A stretch of 34,150 nt of DNA from Desulfobacterales bacterium RIFOXYA12_FULL_46_15 (lineage in GTDB: Bacteria; Desulfobacterota; Desulfobacteria; Desulfobacterales; Desulfobacteraceae). Positions 1 through 8,836 of the stretch are shown here, piece by piece. Both the position numbers and the translations under genes were made by a program. Position 1 is the first letter of the stretch. The number at the start of each line of letters is the position of its first letter. The stretch is taken from assembly GCA_001799395.1 (NCBI GenBank), contig MGTJ01000171.1, forward strand, positions 1-34,150, read 5' to 3'. Below the pieces are notes generated by a model. It had not been told where the DNA came from. It did not search any database and saw only the letters and a program-made list of their open reading frames with translations.

Positions 1-1255
1 TGGATAGCCTTTCAAAACCATACATAGCGTCGGGGGTACATTGTTTTCCATTTTTACCGTTCCAAAAATTTGATATGCGCTCACAGATTTTTACTATTCC
101 GGTCATTTCAAAACCGTTCATGGCTTTTATGAAAGAGTCTTTATGACCCAGCATATAAAGAATTTTTTCTTCCAGGTTTGAAGCATTCAGTTGACTCCAG
201 GGGATATAATCCACCAGATGTTCGTCACTAAAGGCCTTTGCCCGGATATACTGCTCTTTCCTCGGGATTTCTCTTGGGATCACCAGGCTCATGATGTTGG
301 AGGACAGCACCTCACAGATGGTATTGTATCCTCCCATGCACACCACAAGGTCTGAAGCGGCAATGAGGGTTTCCATATCCGGGAAAAAATCATGGGCCTG
401 GATACCGAGTGCCCCGGCCCGTTCCAATACCAGTTCAGTGTCGCTTTTGGACAGAAAAGGCCCTGTGATCAGGACGCTCTGGAAGACCGGCAGGATGGAT
501 TGCTCCTTCATCCTTTCCAGCATTTTCAGATATGAATCCAGAACATGGAATCCGTCACCGCCGCCACCCGTGGTGACGGTAACCAGCTTTTCATTTTTCA
601 TGACATTCAACTGCAGCCTTAAGGCTTCCGCCATGCCTTCCTTGGGTATTTTCCGGGGGATATAGCCGGTAAAATGGAGCTTTTTTTCAATGGATGCCGG
701 TATTTTATATTCCAGAACCGGGTCATAAATGCTTTTTTGTCCATAGACCCAGACCTCGGTATAAAATTCCTCTATGGTGGAATAGATATTTTTTTTTTCC
801 CAGTCTGATATGACGGTCTGAGCATCATCCATGATATCTCTGAGTCCCAGGATGGTCTTGGTATTTTTCAGATTTTCCTTTATCCATTCAAGGGCTGGCA
901 GAACTTCTTTTTTCAAGCCCTGGGGCTCCTTGTCCACAATAAACAGATCCGGCAGAAAAGTTTTTACCGTTGCCATGATAATGCTCTGCCGGATATCCAT
1001 GGCCTGTACCGGATCAATCCGGATGGTCAGGGGAAAATATTCGTCATTTGCCTTTTTAATCATTCCCGGAATCCGGACATAATCGACATATTTGGGAAAG
1101 GTCAGCCGGCCTGCAATGGGGGAGCCGGTCAGAATCAGAATATTGGTATCATCTTTTCTCAATTGTTCGGCAATGGCCATCGTCCTTCGGATATGTCCCA
1201 ATCCATAGGTGTCGTGGGAATACATGAGAATATTGAAAGATGAAATTTTATCCAT
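1..1255 (-). CDS. Predicted glycosyltransferase (COG4671-like), 3' end outside window
   Basis: Translating the complement from the ATG at 1255 gives an uninterrupted frame of 418 codons that leaves the window at base 1, so the C-terminus is missing. The N-terminus has the pattern of GT-B glycosyltransferases: a short beta strand (FNILMYSHD), then GLGHIRR near residues 18-24, as in MurG/MGDG-synthase relatives. Around residues 230-240 there is a glycine-rich TTGGGGDG loop, and further on DLVVCMGGYNT, which resembles the acceptor/nucleotide-sugar loop of the C-terminal Rossmann domain. These features suit a cytoplasmic or membrane-associated sugar transferase; donor and acceptor cannot be read from the sequence. 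An AAGGAG lies about 14 bases upstream of the ATG, which is rather far. It lies 107 bases downstream of the radical SAM gene on the same strand and is probably cotranscribed with it. Confidence 0.8.
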   Translation of the reverse strand, partial: MDKISSFNILMYSHDTYGLGHIRRTMAIAEQLRKDDTNILILTGSPIAGRLTFPKYVDYVRIPGMIKKANDEYFPLTIRIDPVQAMDIRQSIIMATVKTFLPDLFIVDKEPQGLKKEVLPALEWIKENLKNTKTILGLRDIMDDAQTVISDWEKKNIYSTIEEFYTEVWVYGQKSIYDPVLEYKIPASIEKKLHFTGYIPRKIPKEGMAEALRLQLNVMKNEKLVTVTTGGGGDGFHVLDSYLKMLERMKEQSILPVFQSVLITGPFLSKSDTELVLERAGALGIQAHDFFPDMETLIAASDLVVCMGGYNTICEVLSSNIMSLVIPREIPRKEQYIRAKAFSDEHLVDYIPWSQLNASNLEEKILYMLGHKDSFIKAMNGFEMTGIVKICERISNFWNGKNGKQCTPDAMYGFERLS

Positions 1256-1362
1256 GGATAATTATTATTCTCCTTTGGAATGAAAGGTAAAAAATCTATT
1301 TGTATCCAAACTTATAGGCCAAGTCAAGAAATGGATGTATAACTGGATAATTCCGCAAAGTT

Positions 1363-2361
1363 TCAATTAAAAGCCTGATCCACTAGAACCAATTCCTTTT
1401 TTACGGTTTTCCGGAATGGATTGCATTTCATCCGGCAATAGGCATTGGTTTTTGACTTTATTAGAATTTCATTAAAATAGGGTCCGGTTAAAATCTCTGC
1501 CAGGGGCGTTGTCTTAAAATTAATCCGGTCATAATATTTTTCTGCCAAAGGAGGCAGAAAATCGAATAAGGCATTGTGCTCGGTAATATACATGCAGTGG
1601 GCAAAACAGCAGGGGTGGACGGTCCCGTCGGCAGCAAGATACAGGGAGCCATTGTCAAAGGGCTTGCAGGTCGCAGAGGCGTTTAAATCAACGGCTTTTT
1701 CGTCATAGGTTTGGAAAACCTCTCTTTTAATATGGAAATCAAATTGTTCAGGTCTTTCAAAGGCATTGCCGTAGTCCCTGGAAGGGATAACAAAAAATCG
1801 TTTGCAGCCTATTTCTTCAGCCTTTTGCGCAGCCTGTGCAATCTGATGTTCGTTGTGCCGGAATACGATGAATTTCCAGTGGGCAACTCCTCCCGAACCG
1901 GTAAAGGCTGAGATATTCCGGATAATCTTATTATAATCGGTTCCGATCCGATGAAGGGCATGGGTGTCTGAAAGTCCGTCAACGGAAAACACCATATTCC
2001 CATCCTTGAAAAAAGTGCCCAGCCTGGCCCACCATTTCTCATCCCGGACAGATCCGTTGGTATCTCCGCCCAACACCATATTGTGATTCAGACCCTTGAT
2101 ATACCCGGCAATCTCCACCATCTCCCTGTTGGTGGACAAATCGCCGAAATTGCCTGCAAAACTGATCCATTTCAATTGCCGGATCAGCTCCATGGGCAGT
2201 TTCTTAAAATCCGCAAGGGTGATCATGTGGCTGCCATAGGGCCTGACTTTCTGGTTCCTGCTGCAAAAGGGGCATTTGCCGATGCACAGGGAAGACATCT
2301 CAATATTCAGGGCTTTGATATGGGTTAAGGAGAGCATAGGGAATCTCAGCGGTTTTTCCAT
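1363..2361 (-). CDS. Radical SAM protein with SPASM-like C-terminal cysteines
   Basis: The 332-residue protein carries the radical SAM cluster motif CxxxCxxC at C26, C30 and C33, followed by a TIM-barrel-like sequence with a GGDTNG segment near residue 100. The C-terminal third has further cysteines (C232, C251, C252, C256, C309, C313) arranged as in SPASM or twitch domains, which bind auxiliary Fe-S clusters in enzymes that modify peptides or proteins. The family chemistry is reductive cleavage of S-adenosylmethionine to form a radical; the substrate is unknown. No peptide precursor gene is visible beside it. It is transcribed away from the ABC/M28 operon and precedes a glycosyltransferase gene. 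The start is uncertain: neither the ATG at 2361 nor an in-frame ATG eight codons later has a strong ribosome binding site. Confidence 0.85.
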   Translation of the reverse strand: MEKPLRFPMLSLTHIKALNIEMSSLCIGKCPFCSRNQKVRPYGSHMITLADFKKLPMELIRQLKWISFAGNFGDLSTNREMVEIAGYIKGLNHNMVLGGDTNGSVRDEKWWARLGTFFKDGNMVFSVDGLSDTHALHRIGTDYNKIIRNISAFTGSGGVAHWKFIVFRHNEHQIAQAAQKAEEIGCKRFFVIPSRDYGNAFERPEQFDFHIKREVFQTYDEKAVDLNASATCKPFDNGSLYLAADGTVHPCCFAHCMYITEHNALFDFLPPLAEKYYDRINFKTTPLAEILTGPYFNEILIKSKTNAYCRMKCNPFRKTVKKELVLVDQAFN

Positions 2362-2440
2362 TTTTCGGGAAGATATCTGTTTCTCGGTCCAATGTCCTAG
2401 TTCTTGACTTCCTGAATAATTTTCATTATCAATGACATAT

Positions 2441-2489
2441 TGGAATAAAACAGATAAAGAATCAATCCCCTTTATCAGTTTTTATTCCA
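2441..2489. repeat. Large imperfect palindrome between divergent operons
   Basis: TGGAATAAAACAGATAAAG (2441-2459) is repeated in inverted orientation by CTTTATCAGTTTTTATTCCA (2470-2489), with one extra A and one mismatch, around a 10-base loop. It lies in the 220-base gap between the radical SAM gene and the permease gene. It could be an operator or a leader hairpin. It is AT-rich and has no T-run outside the stem, so it is a poor intrinsic terminator. A possible -35 (TTGACT, 2404-2409) lies just to its left. Confidence 0.7.
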
Positions 2490-2581
2490 CCCCTTTTGCT
2501 TGAATTGATATCAAATCTTTTGCAGATAGGTATTCGGCAAAGATGGAGGAAGTGGCGGCAACCCATCCATTTTAAGGGATT

Positions 2582-3259
2582 ATGCAGGGAAAAATTAAAC
2601 CAAATCTTCCACAAAAGCAGGTGGTCCTGCCATTTAAGAAATCTGTTGAAATAGCTGTGAAAAGCATAAAATCCAGATTTTTCCGCACCTTGATCACTAC
2701 CATGAGCCTGATTCTGGCCATATCTTTTTATGCCTATATCAAGGTAAATCTTGATATCATCTCAAGTATTACTGTTTCCAATGATAAAGCCGCCATCCAG
2801 AGGCTTTCCCTCCAGGGAATTGAAATTCCCGGGGAAGGCCGGGCCATGGAGCTGTCCCCCCAGGAACGGTGGATACTTTTTTTATCTTTACTGGTTTGTG
2901 TTGTCGGGATTGTTAATACTCAACTGATGGCAGTTGCCGACAGATTCAGAGAAATCGGGACCATGAAATGCCTGGGCGCCCTTGACCGGTTTATCCTGAG
3001 GCTGTTTTTAATTGAAGCCGCACTTCAGGGGCTTATCGGGTCTGCCCTGGGCGGAGCGGCCGGGGCACTTATCGCCTGTCTCGGAGCCCTGGTCAAATAT
3101 GGCAGTTCCATTGCCGGCCTTGTTTCTTTGAATCAAATTTTAACCTCTGTTTTTTCAGCCGTTGTTCTAGGATGCCTGTTAAGTATTATAGGGGTTCTGT
3201 ACCCGGCCCTGCTGGCAGCAAAGATGCAGCCGGTAGAGGCCATGAGGGGAAGGGACTGA
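2582..3259 (+). CDS. Short FtsX/MacB-type ABC transporter permease
   Basis: The 225-residue protein begins with a hydrophobic segment at about residues 36-58 and ends with three more. The FtsX-family signature is clear: RFREIGTMKCLGALDRFI before the second membrane segment, and YPALLAAKMQPVEAMR after the last. FtsX/LolC/MacB permeases normally carry a periplasmic domain of about 200 residues between the first two membrane segments; here only about 50 residues remain, so this is a minimal, probably non-sensing half. It is the first gene of the operon and would pair with the FtsX domain of the 1609-residue protein and the ATPase between them. The start is weakly supported: AGGGA lies only two bases before the ATG, but a stop three codons upstream leaves no better upstream choice. 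Confidence 0.85.
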   Translation: MQGKIKPNLPQKQVVLPFKKSVEIAVKSIKSRFFRTLITTMSLILAISFYAYIKVNLDIISSITVSNDKAAIQRLSLQGIEIPGEGRAMELSPQERWILFLSLLVCVVGIVNTQLMAVADRFREIGTMKCLGALDRFILRLFLIEAALQGLIGSALGGAAGALIACLGALVKYGSSIAGLVSLNQILTSVFSAVVLGCLLSIIGVLYPALLAAKMQPVEAMRGRD

Positions 3260-3263
3260 TGGC

Positions 3264-4010
3264 GTGGAGCCGTTTATGAATCAACCAGCCAGCATTGTTC
3301 GCATATCAGGGGTGATAAAGGATTTTACCATGGGTAAAACCATTGTCCAGGTATTAAAAGGAATTGATCTTGAAATCAAAGCCGGTGAATATGTGTCCAT
3401 CATGGGGCCTTCAGGGTCCGGTAAAACAACCCTGTTCAATATGATCGGCGGACTCGACAAACCATCAGCCGGTTCCGTCTTCATAGATGAGATTGATATC
3501 TCCCAGCTTGATGCCTATGAACTGGCCTGGCTGCGGTGCCGGAAAATAGGATATATTTTCCAGACCTTTAATATTATCCAGGTCATGACCGCCCTGGAAA
3601 ATGTGACCCTGCCCATGGTTTTTGCAGGGATTCCCGATGATGAGGCCAGGGAAAGGGGGATGGAACTTCTGGACATTGTCGGGTTAAAAAAAAGATTTCT
3701 ACATAAGCCTTTTGAGCTTTCCGGCGGGCAACAGCAGCGCGTTGCCATTGCCCGTGCTCTTGCCAATGATCCGGCCATTATCCTGGCCGATGAACCCACA
3801 GGCAATCTGGACCTTGCCACAGGAGAGGAAATCATCACATTGCTGAAAATGTTGAGCCGGGATAAAGAAGTCACCATTATCTCTGCAACCCATGATTTGA
3901 AAATGCTCAATGTTTCAGACAGGGTAATCTGGATCAGTGACGGAAAGATAGAAAAAATCGAAAAAAGAGAAGAACTTTCCATTTCCCTGGGACAGATCGG
4001 TGACAAATGA
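3264..4010 (+). CDS. LolD/MacB-type ABC transporter ATPase
   Basis: This is a complete 248-residue nucleotide-binding subunit: Walker A GPSGSGKTT (residues 48-56), Q-loop Q100, signature LSGGQQQRVAIARAL from residue 152, Walker B IILADE (172-177), the D-loop PTGNLD and H-loop H210. The ADEPTGNLD form and overall length are typical of the LolD/FtsE/MacB class, which drives FtsX-type permeases by mechanotransmission rather than by substrate passage. The GTG start at 3264 is preceded by AAGGGA eight bases upstream; an in-frame ATG at 3276 preceded by GTGGAG is an alternative. The gene starts four bases after the permease stop and overlaps the next gene by four bases (ATGA), so translation of all three is probably coupled. 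Confidence 0.95.
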   Translation: MEPFMNQPASIVRISGVIKDFTMGKTIVQVLKGIDLEIKAGEYVSIMGPSGSGKTTLFNMIGGLDKPSAGSVFIDEIDISQLDAYELAWLRCRKIGYIFQTFNIIQVMTALENVTLPMVFAGIPDDEARERGMELLDIVGLKKRFLHKPFELSGGQQQRVAIARALANDPAIILADEPTGNLDLATGEEIITLLKMLSRDKEVTIISATHDLKMLNVSDRVIWISDGKIEKIEKREELSISLGQIGDK

Positions 4011-7000
4011 GGGGCAAACGAGCTGCTGATAAATGGATTTTATTATTTTTCCTGGGTTTGTTCTTTTTTTCTTATTCCGGGCTGGATGCCGCTCAGGAAG
4101 ACCATAGGCTCCAGCAGCAGCGATTTTCAGAGGTTATCCAAGAATTCTCAGGCAGTTTTGACAGAAGCAGCGGTACAAAAGGGGCTGCCAAGGCAGCGGC
4201 CTATATCAAATCTTTTTTTAAAGACCTGGGATATGAGACCGGGTCCCAGACATTTTCCATGCCTGTCCGGCTGGTGACAAAAACCTGCCTTACACTTGAA
4301 AAAACCGGCCGGTCCATGGATATATCCCCCTTTCTGTCCAATGCGATTTCTCCGGATACCCTGGCCGAACCCGGTATCCAGGTGCCCCTGGTTTATGTAG
4401 GCAAGGGGGAAATGGGAGATTTTAATCATCAAAAGATAAAAGACGCCATTGTTCTGATGGATCTGGATTCCCAGGGAAACTGGATCAATGCCCTGGCCCT
4501 GGGTGCCAAAGCCCTTGTCTATGTTTTTGAACAACCGCCGGATCGATTTTTATTTGAAGACAAGCTGGAATTGTCTCCGGTGAAATTTCCGAAATTTATC
4601 CTTTCTGCAACTGAGGCAGAATTTTTGTTGCCCGGGTATAAAACCTCTGCATTGTCCAATGAAGCTCCTCTTGTAAGGATAAGTTCGGATGTGAAATGGA
4701 CCCCTGCAGCGGTTGAAAATATTTATTGTATGGTGCCGGGCCGGGGTGACACACTCAAGGATGAATTGATTATTGTGGAAGGATTTTATGACACTTCAGG
4801 ATTTGTTTTAAAAAATTCACCCGGTGCGGATCAATCCTGTTCCATTGCCTCTCTTCTGGATCTGGCGACCTTTTTAAAAAACAACCCGCCGGAACGTTCC
4901 GTACTTCTGATCGCCACGGCCGGGCATGGCAACAGCCTTTCAGGCATGCGGGAGATGATCTGGTCCCTGGATACCAAATCCAGCCGCCTCAAAAAGATGC
5001 GGTCAGAGGTTGAAGAGCGAATTGCCGAATCTGAACAAAGCCTTGAATTACTGGACCGGTATAGCCTTAAGGAAAAGATGGACAAAGAGGAGTTGGACCG
5101 GGTTCAGAAAACCGTTCAGGATACCGTCAAAACAGGAATAGACAGTCTGAGCAACCGGTTGATGCGGCTTCGCCTTGAAAAAGATCCTGATGAAACCGGT
5201 ATTAAGCGTCTGGCCGACCAGAGAATGGTCCTGAAACGGTTTGAAAGTCGAAATGACCTTGTCGATCTGACCCGGGAGGAGGCCGATTTGATGATGTCTC
5301 TGATCCAGCCTGCCAGGGAAAAAATCGAAAACACCTGGAAAGATGCAAAGAAACATCAGCAGAACCTTATTTCAGCAAGAAAATTCAAACAAGGGATTCA
5401 GGGAAAAAATATTCTGATGATTTTTTCTTTACATCTTTCAAGCCACGGCACCGGTATCGGAGCCTTTAATGAAGGATGGCTCTATGATATCGATGATTCT
5501 ATCAATACCTTTGCGCCCTATGTGAAGATGAATGAAACCCTTCTCACCAGTGCAAATCAGGTGGCCTGCAAGCTGAATGCAAAAAATCTGTTAAAAGATA
5601 CCTTAAGGCCGTCGCTTCACCGTTCCTGGCGCAGTTATTTCAGGGATAAACCGCCCCTGGGCGGAGAGGTCAGCAATCTGGCCGGATATCCCGGACTCAG
5701 CCTTGTCACCACAGATGATGCCAGGCAATTCTGGAACACACCCGGTGATACCCTGGAAAAAGTCGATATGGTTTATGCTGCCGATCAAAGCCGGTTTATT
5801 TCCAACCTGATTGAAAAATTGGCGTCTGCTTCTGATATCTTATTTCCAAGGCCTGTCCAAAACGGATTTGCAACCCTCACAGGGAGGGCTAATTTTCTGC
5901 GGCATGGGGCCGTGTTCCCGGATGCACCGGCTCCTGGAAGCATTATTCTTTCCTTCCAGGGCCCGGGTATTTTTTATGCCATGGTGGATGATTCCGGAGA
6001 ATTTTCAATCAAGGGGCTTGCCACAAGGAATCTCACCGTGCATAAAGCCATTCTGGAAGGGTATAAATTTGATGAAACAACAGGGGATACCCTGTGGGCC
6101 ATTGATAAAAAACTGACCACCAAGGACAGGTACCGGGTCAGGATGAAAGGCAACCGGACCGAAACCGGCCTGGTGATGTTTCCCTGCACCCAGACCACCC
6201 TTCTGGACCTTCTGGAACCCAGGACCTTCCGTTATATGACCCGGTTGCAGGTATTGGATGCAAGGACTGATGCCGTCCCGGTCCGTCACTGGTACAGCCG
6301 GATCGACACCCGGTCATCCATTATCAGTTCCATCTATCTTCAGCCGGGAACCCCAATGAAACTGGCCCTGTCCGATACACTCCTGACTAAGAAATTTTTA
6401 TTGACCCATTCGGATCAGCGCCATCCTGAAGGGAACGGGTACCCTGTGGACGGGACCCCTCTCATCGCCCCCACCCCGTATCTGGCTTCAAAAGACATGT
6501 GGTCCTTACTGAATCCGAGGATCAATAATCTTGAAGACAAGGGAATCAACAGCCGGAAAATCAAAGACCTCCAGATCCAGGGAAATGAGGCATTGAAAGA
6601 GGCAAAAACCTATTTTGAACAAAAACAGTATGACCGGTTTTTCAGTTCATCCGGTAATGCCCTGGCCCTTGCCGGCAGGGTATACGATCATGTGCTGAAT
6701 ATTCAGAAGGATGTTCTCTACGGGGTCCTGTTCTACATTGTTTTATTCGCTCCCTTTGCCTTTTGCATGGAACGGATGGTCTTTGCCTTTATTAATATCT
6801 ATAAACGAATCGCCGGATTTGTCGGGATACTGGTCCTTCTGATAGCCGTCATTTACAATGTCCATCCTGCATTTGACCTGGCCTACAGCCCCATTGTTAT
6901 TATCCTGGCCTTTTTTATCATCGGCTTATCCGCTGCTGTAACCTGGATTATTTTCAACCATTTTGAAAATGAGATGAAACGGTTTCAGCAGCATGGAAAA

Positions 7001-8836
7001 AGACGTAATGAAGGGGAGATCACCCTGTTAAAAGCGTTTTCCGCTTCTTTTCTCATGGGCGTCAACAATCTCCGGCGCAGACGGGTCAGGACCGTTTTAA
7101 CCTGCACCACCCTGGTTATCCTGACCTTTACCATCATGAGTTTTACCTCTGTCAAAAGTATCCGCCAGCATTCCAGGGTTTTATACAATGATAAGACCCC
7201 TTATCAGGGGCTTCTGGTAAAACAGATCAACTGGCAGACTCTTCCGGGAAGAGCCTTTAAAATCATTGAAAATTCACTGGCGTCCCATATGATTGCCGCC
7301 CCAAGGGCCTGGCTTGAAACCAATGACCGCTCCCAGGCGGAAAGAATCCCTCTCATGGCAGGCAAAGAAATATTTGAAGCCAACGGACTTGTCGGTTTAT
7401 CCCCCAATGAATCTAATATCAGCGGGCTGTCTGCCCATCTCACCCGGGGACGGTGGTTTTCTCCCAATGACCGGTATGCCGTTATCCTTCCGGAAAATAT
7501 GGCCAGGCAACTGAATCTTCCCAATCCGGACGAAAAAGAATCTTTTATCACCCTGTGGTCCATCCCTTTTAAAGTCATTGGTACTTTTTCCGGTAAACAT
7601 TTTGATACTTTCATGGATTTGGATGGCGAACCCCTGACCCCTGCCGTTTTCCCGGATGAAGTATTCCAGAAAACCACGGAAGCGGAAGTGGATGCCATGG
7701 AATCCGGGGATGATATCCGGTCCTTTCAAAGCAGGTATAAACATATCCCCTTTGATCAGATTGCCGTTATTCCCTATGATACCCTGATTTCAATGGGGGG
7801 GAGCCTTAAAAGCATTGCATTGAAATATAAAACAAAGCCCCTGGACAATGCTTCGACCTTTCAAATGGTGGATCGATTTGGATTATGGCTTTTTTCCGGT
7901 GAGAAAAATGGGGTTTATATTTACAGCGCCAGTGACGGACTGAATTACAGCGGACTGCCCAATATTTTTATCCCCATTCTGATTTCCGTTTTTATTGTTT
8001 TGAATACCATGATCGGAAGTGTCCAGGAGCGGAAAAAAGAAATCGGAATTTATACATCCATCGGCATGGCACCCTCCCATGTGTCCATTATTTTTATTGC
8101 CGAAGCCGTATCCTATGCCGTATTGAGTGTGGTCATGGGCTATCTTCTGGCCCAGTTGGTTGTGAAAGTTTTTGCAGGGACTGCGCTGCTGAGCGGGTTG
8201 ACCGTCAATTATTCTTCCCTTGGCGGGGTCTTTGCCATGGCCATGGTCATGCTGGTGGTGGTTTTATCCGCCATTTATCCGTCCCGGATAGCAGCGGCCA
8301 TTGCCATTCCCGATGTGGAAAAATCATGGGAAATGGCCAAAGCAGAAGGCAATACCCTTTCCATTGACCTGCCGTTCCTGATCAAGGAGATTGAAGCCTT
8401 AAGCCTTTGCGGATTTCTTTATCAATTATTTGATTCCCACCGCGCCATATCCCATGGTATTTTCTCAGTGGGCAGACTGGAGGTGACCCCCTTGTCCGAA
8501 TCTCTTCCGGATGGAAAAAAGGGAATAGGGGAAGGGCTCCCGGGTGATTTTCAAATTGATTTTACAGCCTGGCTGGCCCCCTTTGATCTCGGGGTGATGC
8601 AGCAGGTTCATTTCAATATCCTGTCTTCACCGCTGTTTCAAAATTATATGGAAATCAGGCTGGCCATTGTCCGGCAGGCGGGTGAGCACAATACCTGGTG
8701 GCGGGTGAACAAAAGATTTGTTAACCTGATACGCAAACAACTGCTCATCTGGCGGGCCATGACCATGGCTGAAAAAGGCGTCTTTGCCGATCTTATGACA
8801 TCCCGGGCCGGAAAAAAGGATACAGCTATTGTTTAA
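4007..8836 (+). CDS. Fusion of degenerate M28-like peptidase domain with FtsX-type ABC permease
   Basis: This 1609-residue protein has a signal-anchor or signal peptide (residues 1-28), then an M28-aminopeptidase-like periplasmic region to about residue 620. That region is interrupted by a charged, probably coiled-coil stretch (about 325-470). The M28 metal and catalytic positions are mostly changed: the usual HxD is FYD (260-262), the bridging Asp is kept (D275), the catalytic Glu pair is H307-G308, and the last His ligand is N577. A domain resembling a carboxypeptidase regulatory (Ig-like) fold follows at about 620-710, then three membrane segments (about 905-985). A complete FtsX unit comes next: membrane segment at 1027-1049, periplasmic domain to about 1317, and three segments with QERKKEIGIYTSIGM and YPSRIAAAIAI. 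The last 170 residues are soluble and unrecognised. Its role is probably substrate sensing or binding outside the membrane, coupled to the neighbouring ATPase; peptidase activity looks unlikely. Confidence 0.85.
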   Translation: MRGKRAADKWILLFFLGLFFFSYSGLDAAQEDHRLQQQRFSEVIQEFSGSFDRSSGTKGAAKAAAYIKSFFKDLGYETGSQTFSMPVRLVTKTCLTLEKTGRSMDISPFLSNAISPDTLAEPGIQVPLVYVGKGEMGDFNHQKIKDAIVLMDLDSQGNWINALALGAKALVYVFEQPPDRFLFEDKLELSPVKFPKFILSATEAEFLLPGYKTSALSNEAPLVRISSDVKWTPAAVENIYCMVPGRGDTLKDELIIVEGFYDTSGFVLKNSPGADQSCSIASLLDLATFLKNNPPERSVLLIATAGHGNSLSGMREMIWSLDTKSSRLKKMRSEVEERIAESEQSLELLDRYSLKEKMDKEELDRVQKTVQDTVKTGIDSLSNRLMRLRLEKDPDETGIKRLADQRMVLKRFESRNDLVDLTREEADLMMSLIQPAREKIENTWKDAKKHQQNLISARKFKQGIQGKNILMIFSLHLSSHGTGIGAFNEGWLYDIDDSINTFAPYVKMNETLLTSANQVACKLNAKNLLKDTLRPSLHRSWRSYFRDKPPLGGEVSNLAGYPGLSLVTTDDARQFWNTPGDTLEKVDMVYAADQSRFISNLIEKLASASDILFPRPVQNGFATLTGRANFLRHGAVFPDAPAPGSIILSFQGPGIFYAMVDDSGEFSIKGLATRNLTVHKAILEGYKFDETTGDTLWAIDKKLTTKDRYRVRMKGNRTETGLVMFPCTQTTLLDLLEPRTFRYMTRLQVLDARTDAVPVRHWYSRIDTRSSIISSIYLQPGTPMKLALSDTLLTKKFLLTHSDQRHPEGNGYPVDGTPLIAPTPYLASKDMWSLLNPRINNLEDKGINSRKIKDLQIQGNEALKEAKTYFEQKQYDRFFSSSGNALALAGRVYDHVLNIQKDVLYGVLFYIVLFAPFAFCMERMVFAFINIYKRIAGFVGILVLLIAVIYNVHPAFDLAYSPIVIILAFFIIGLSAAVTWIIFNHFENEMKRFQQHGKRRNEGEITLLKAFSASFLMGVNNLRRRRVRTVLTCTTLVILTFTIMSFTSVKSIRQHSRVLYNDKTPYQGLLVKQINWQTLPGRAFKIIENSLASHMIAAPRAWLETNDRSQAERIPLMAGKEIFEANGLVGLSPNESNISGLSAHLTRGRWFSPNDRYAVILPENMARQLNLPNPDEKESFITLWSIPFKVIGTFSGKHFDTFMDLDGEPLTPAVFPDEVFQKTTEAEVDAMESGDDIRSFQSRYKHIPFDQIAVIPYDTLISMGGSLKSIALKYKTKPLDNASTFQMVDRFGLWLFSGEKNGVYIYSASDGLNYSGLPNIFIPILISVFIVLNTMIGSVQERKKEIGIYTSIGMAPSHVSIIFIAEAVSYAVLSVVMGYLLAQLVVKVFAGTALLSGLTVNYSSLGGVFAMAMVMLVVVLSAIYPSRIAAAIAIPDVEKSWEMAKAEGNTLSIDLPFLIKEIEALSLCGFLYQLFDSHRAISHGIFSVGRLEVTPLSESLPDGKKGIGEGLPGDFQIDFTAWLAPFDLGVMQQVHFNILSSPLFQNYMEIRLAIVRQAGEHNTWWRVNKRFVNLIRKQLLIWRAMTMAEKGVFADLMTSRAGKKDTAIV

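Noticed and set aside
3515-4006. Long antisense open frame opposite the ABC ATPase gene, and similar ones opposite the M28 fusion, OPT-like and ribE genes
   Set aside because: They lie wholly within well-supported genes, have compositions typical of reverse-frame reading and no ribosome binding sites or recognised motifs.
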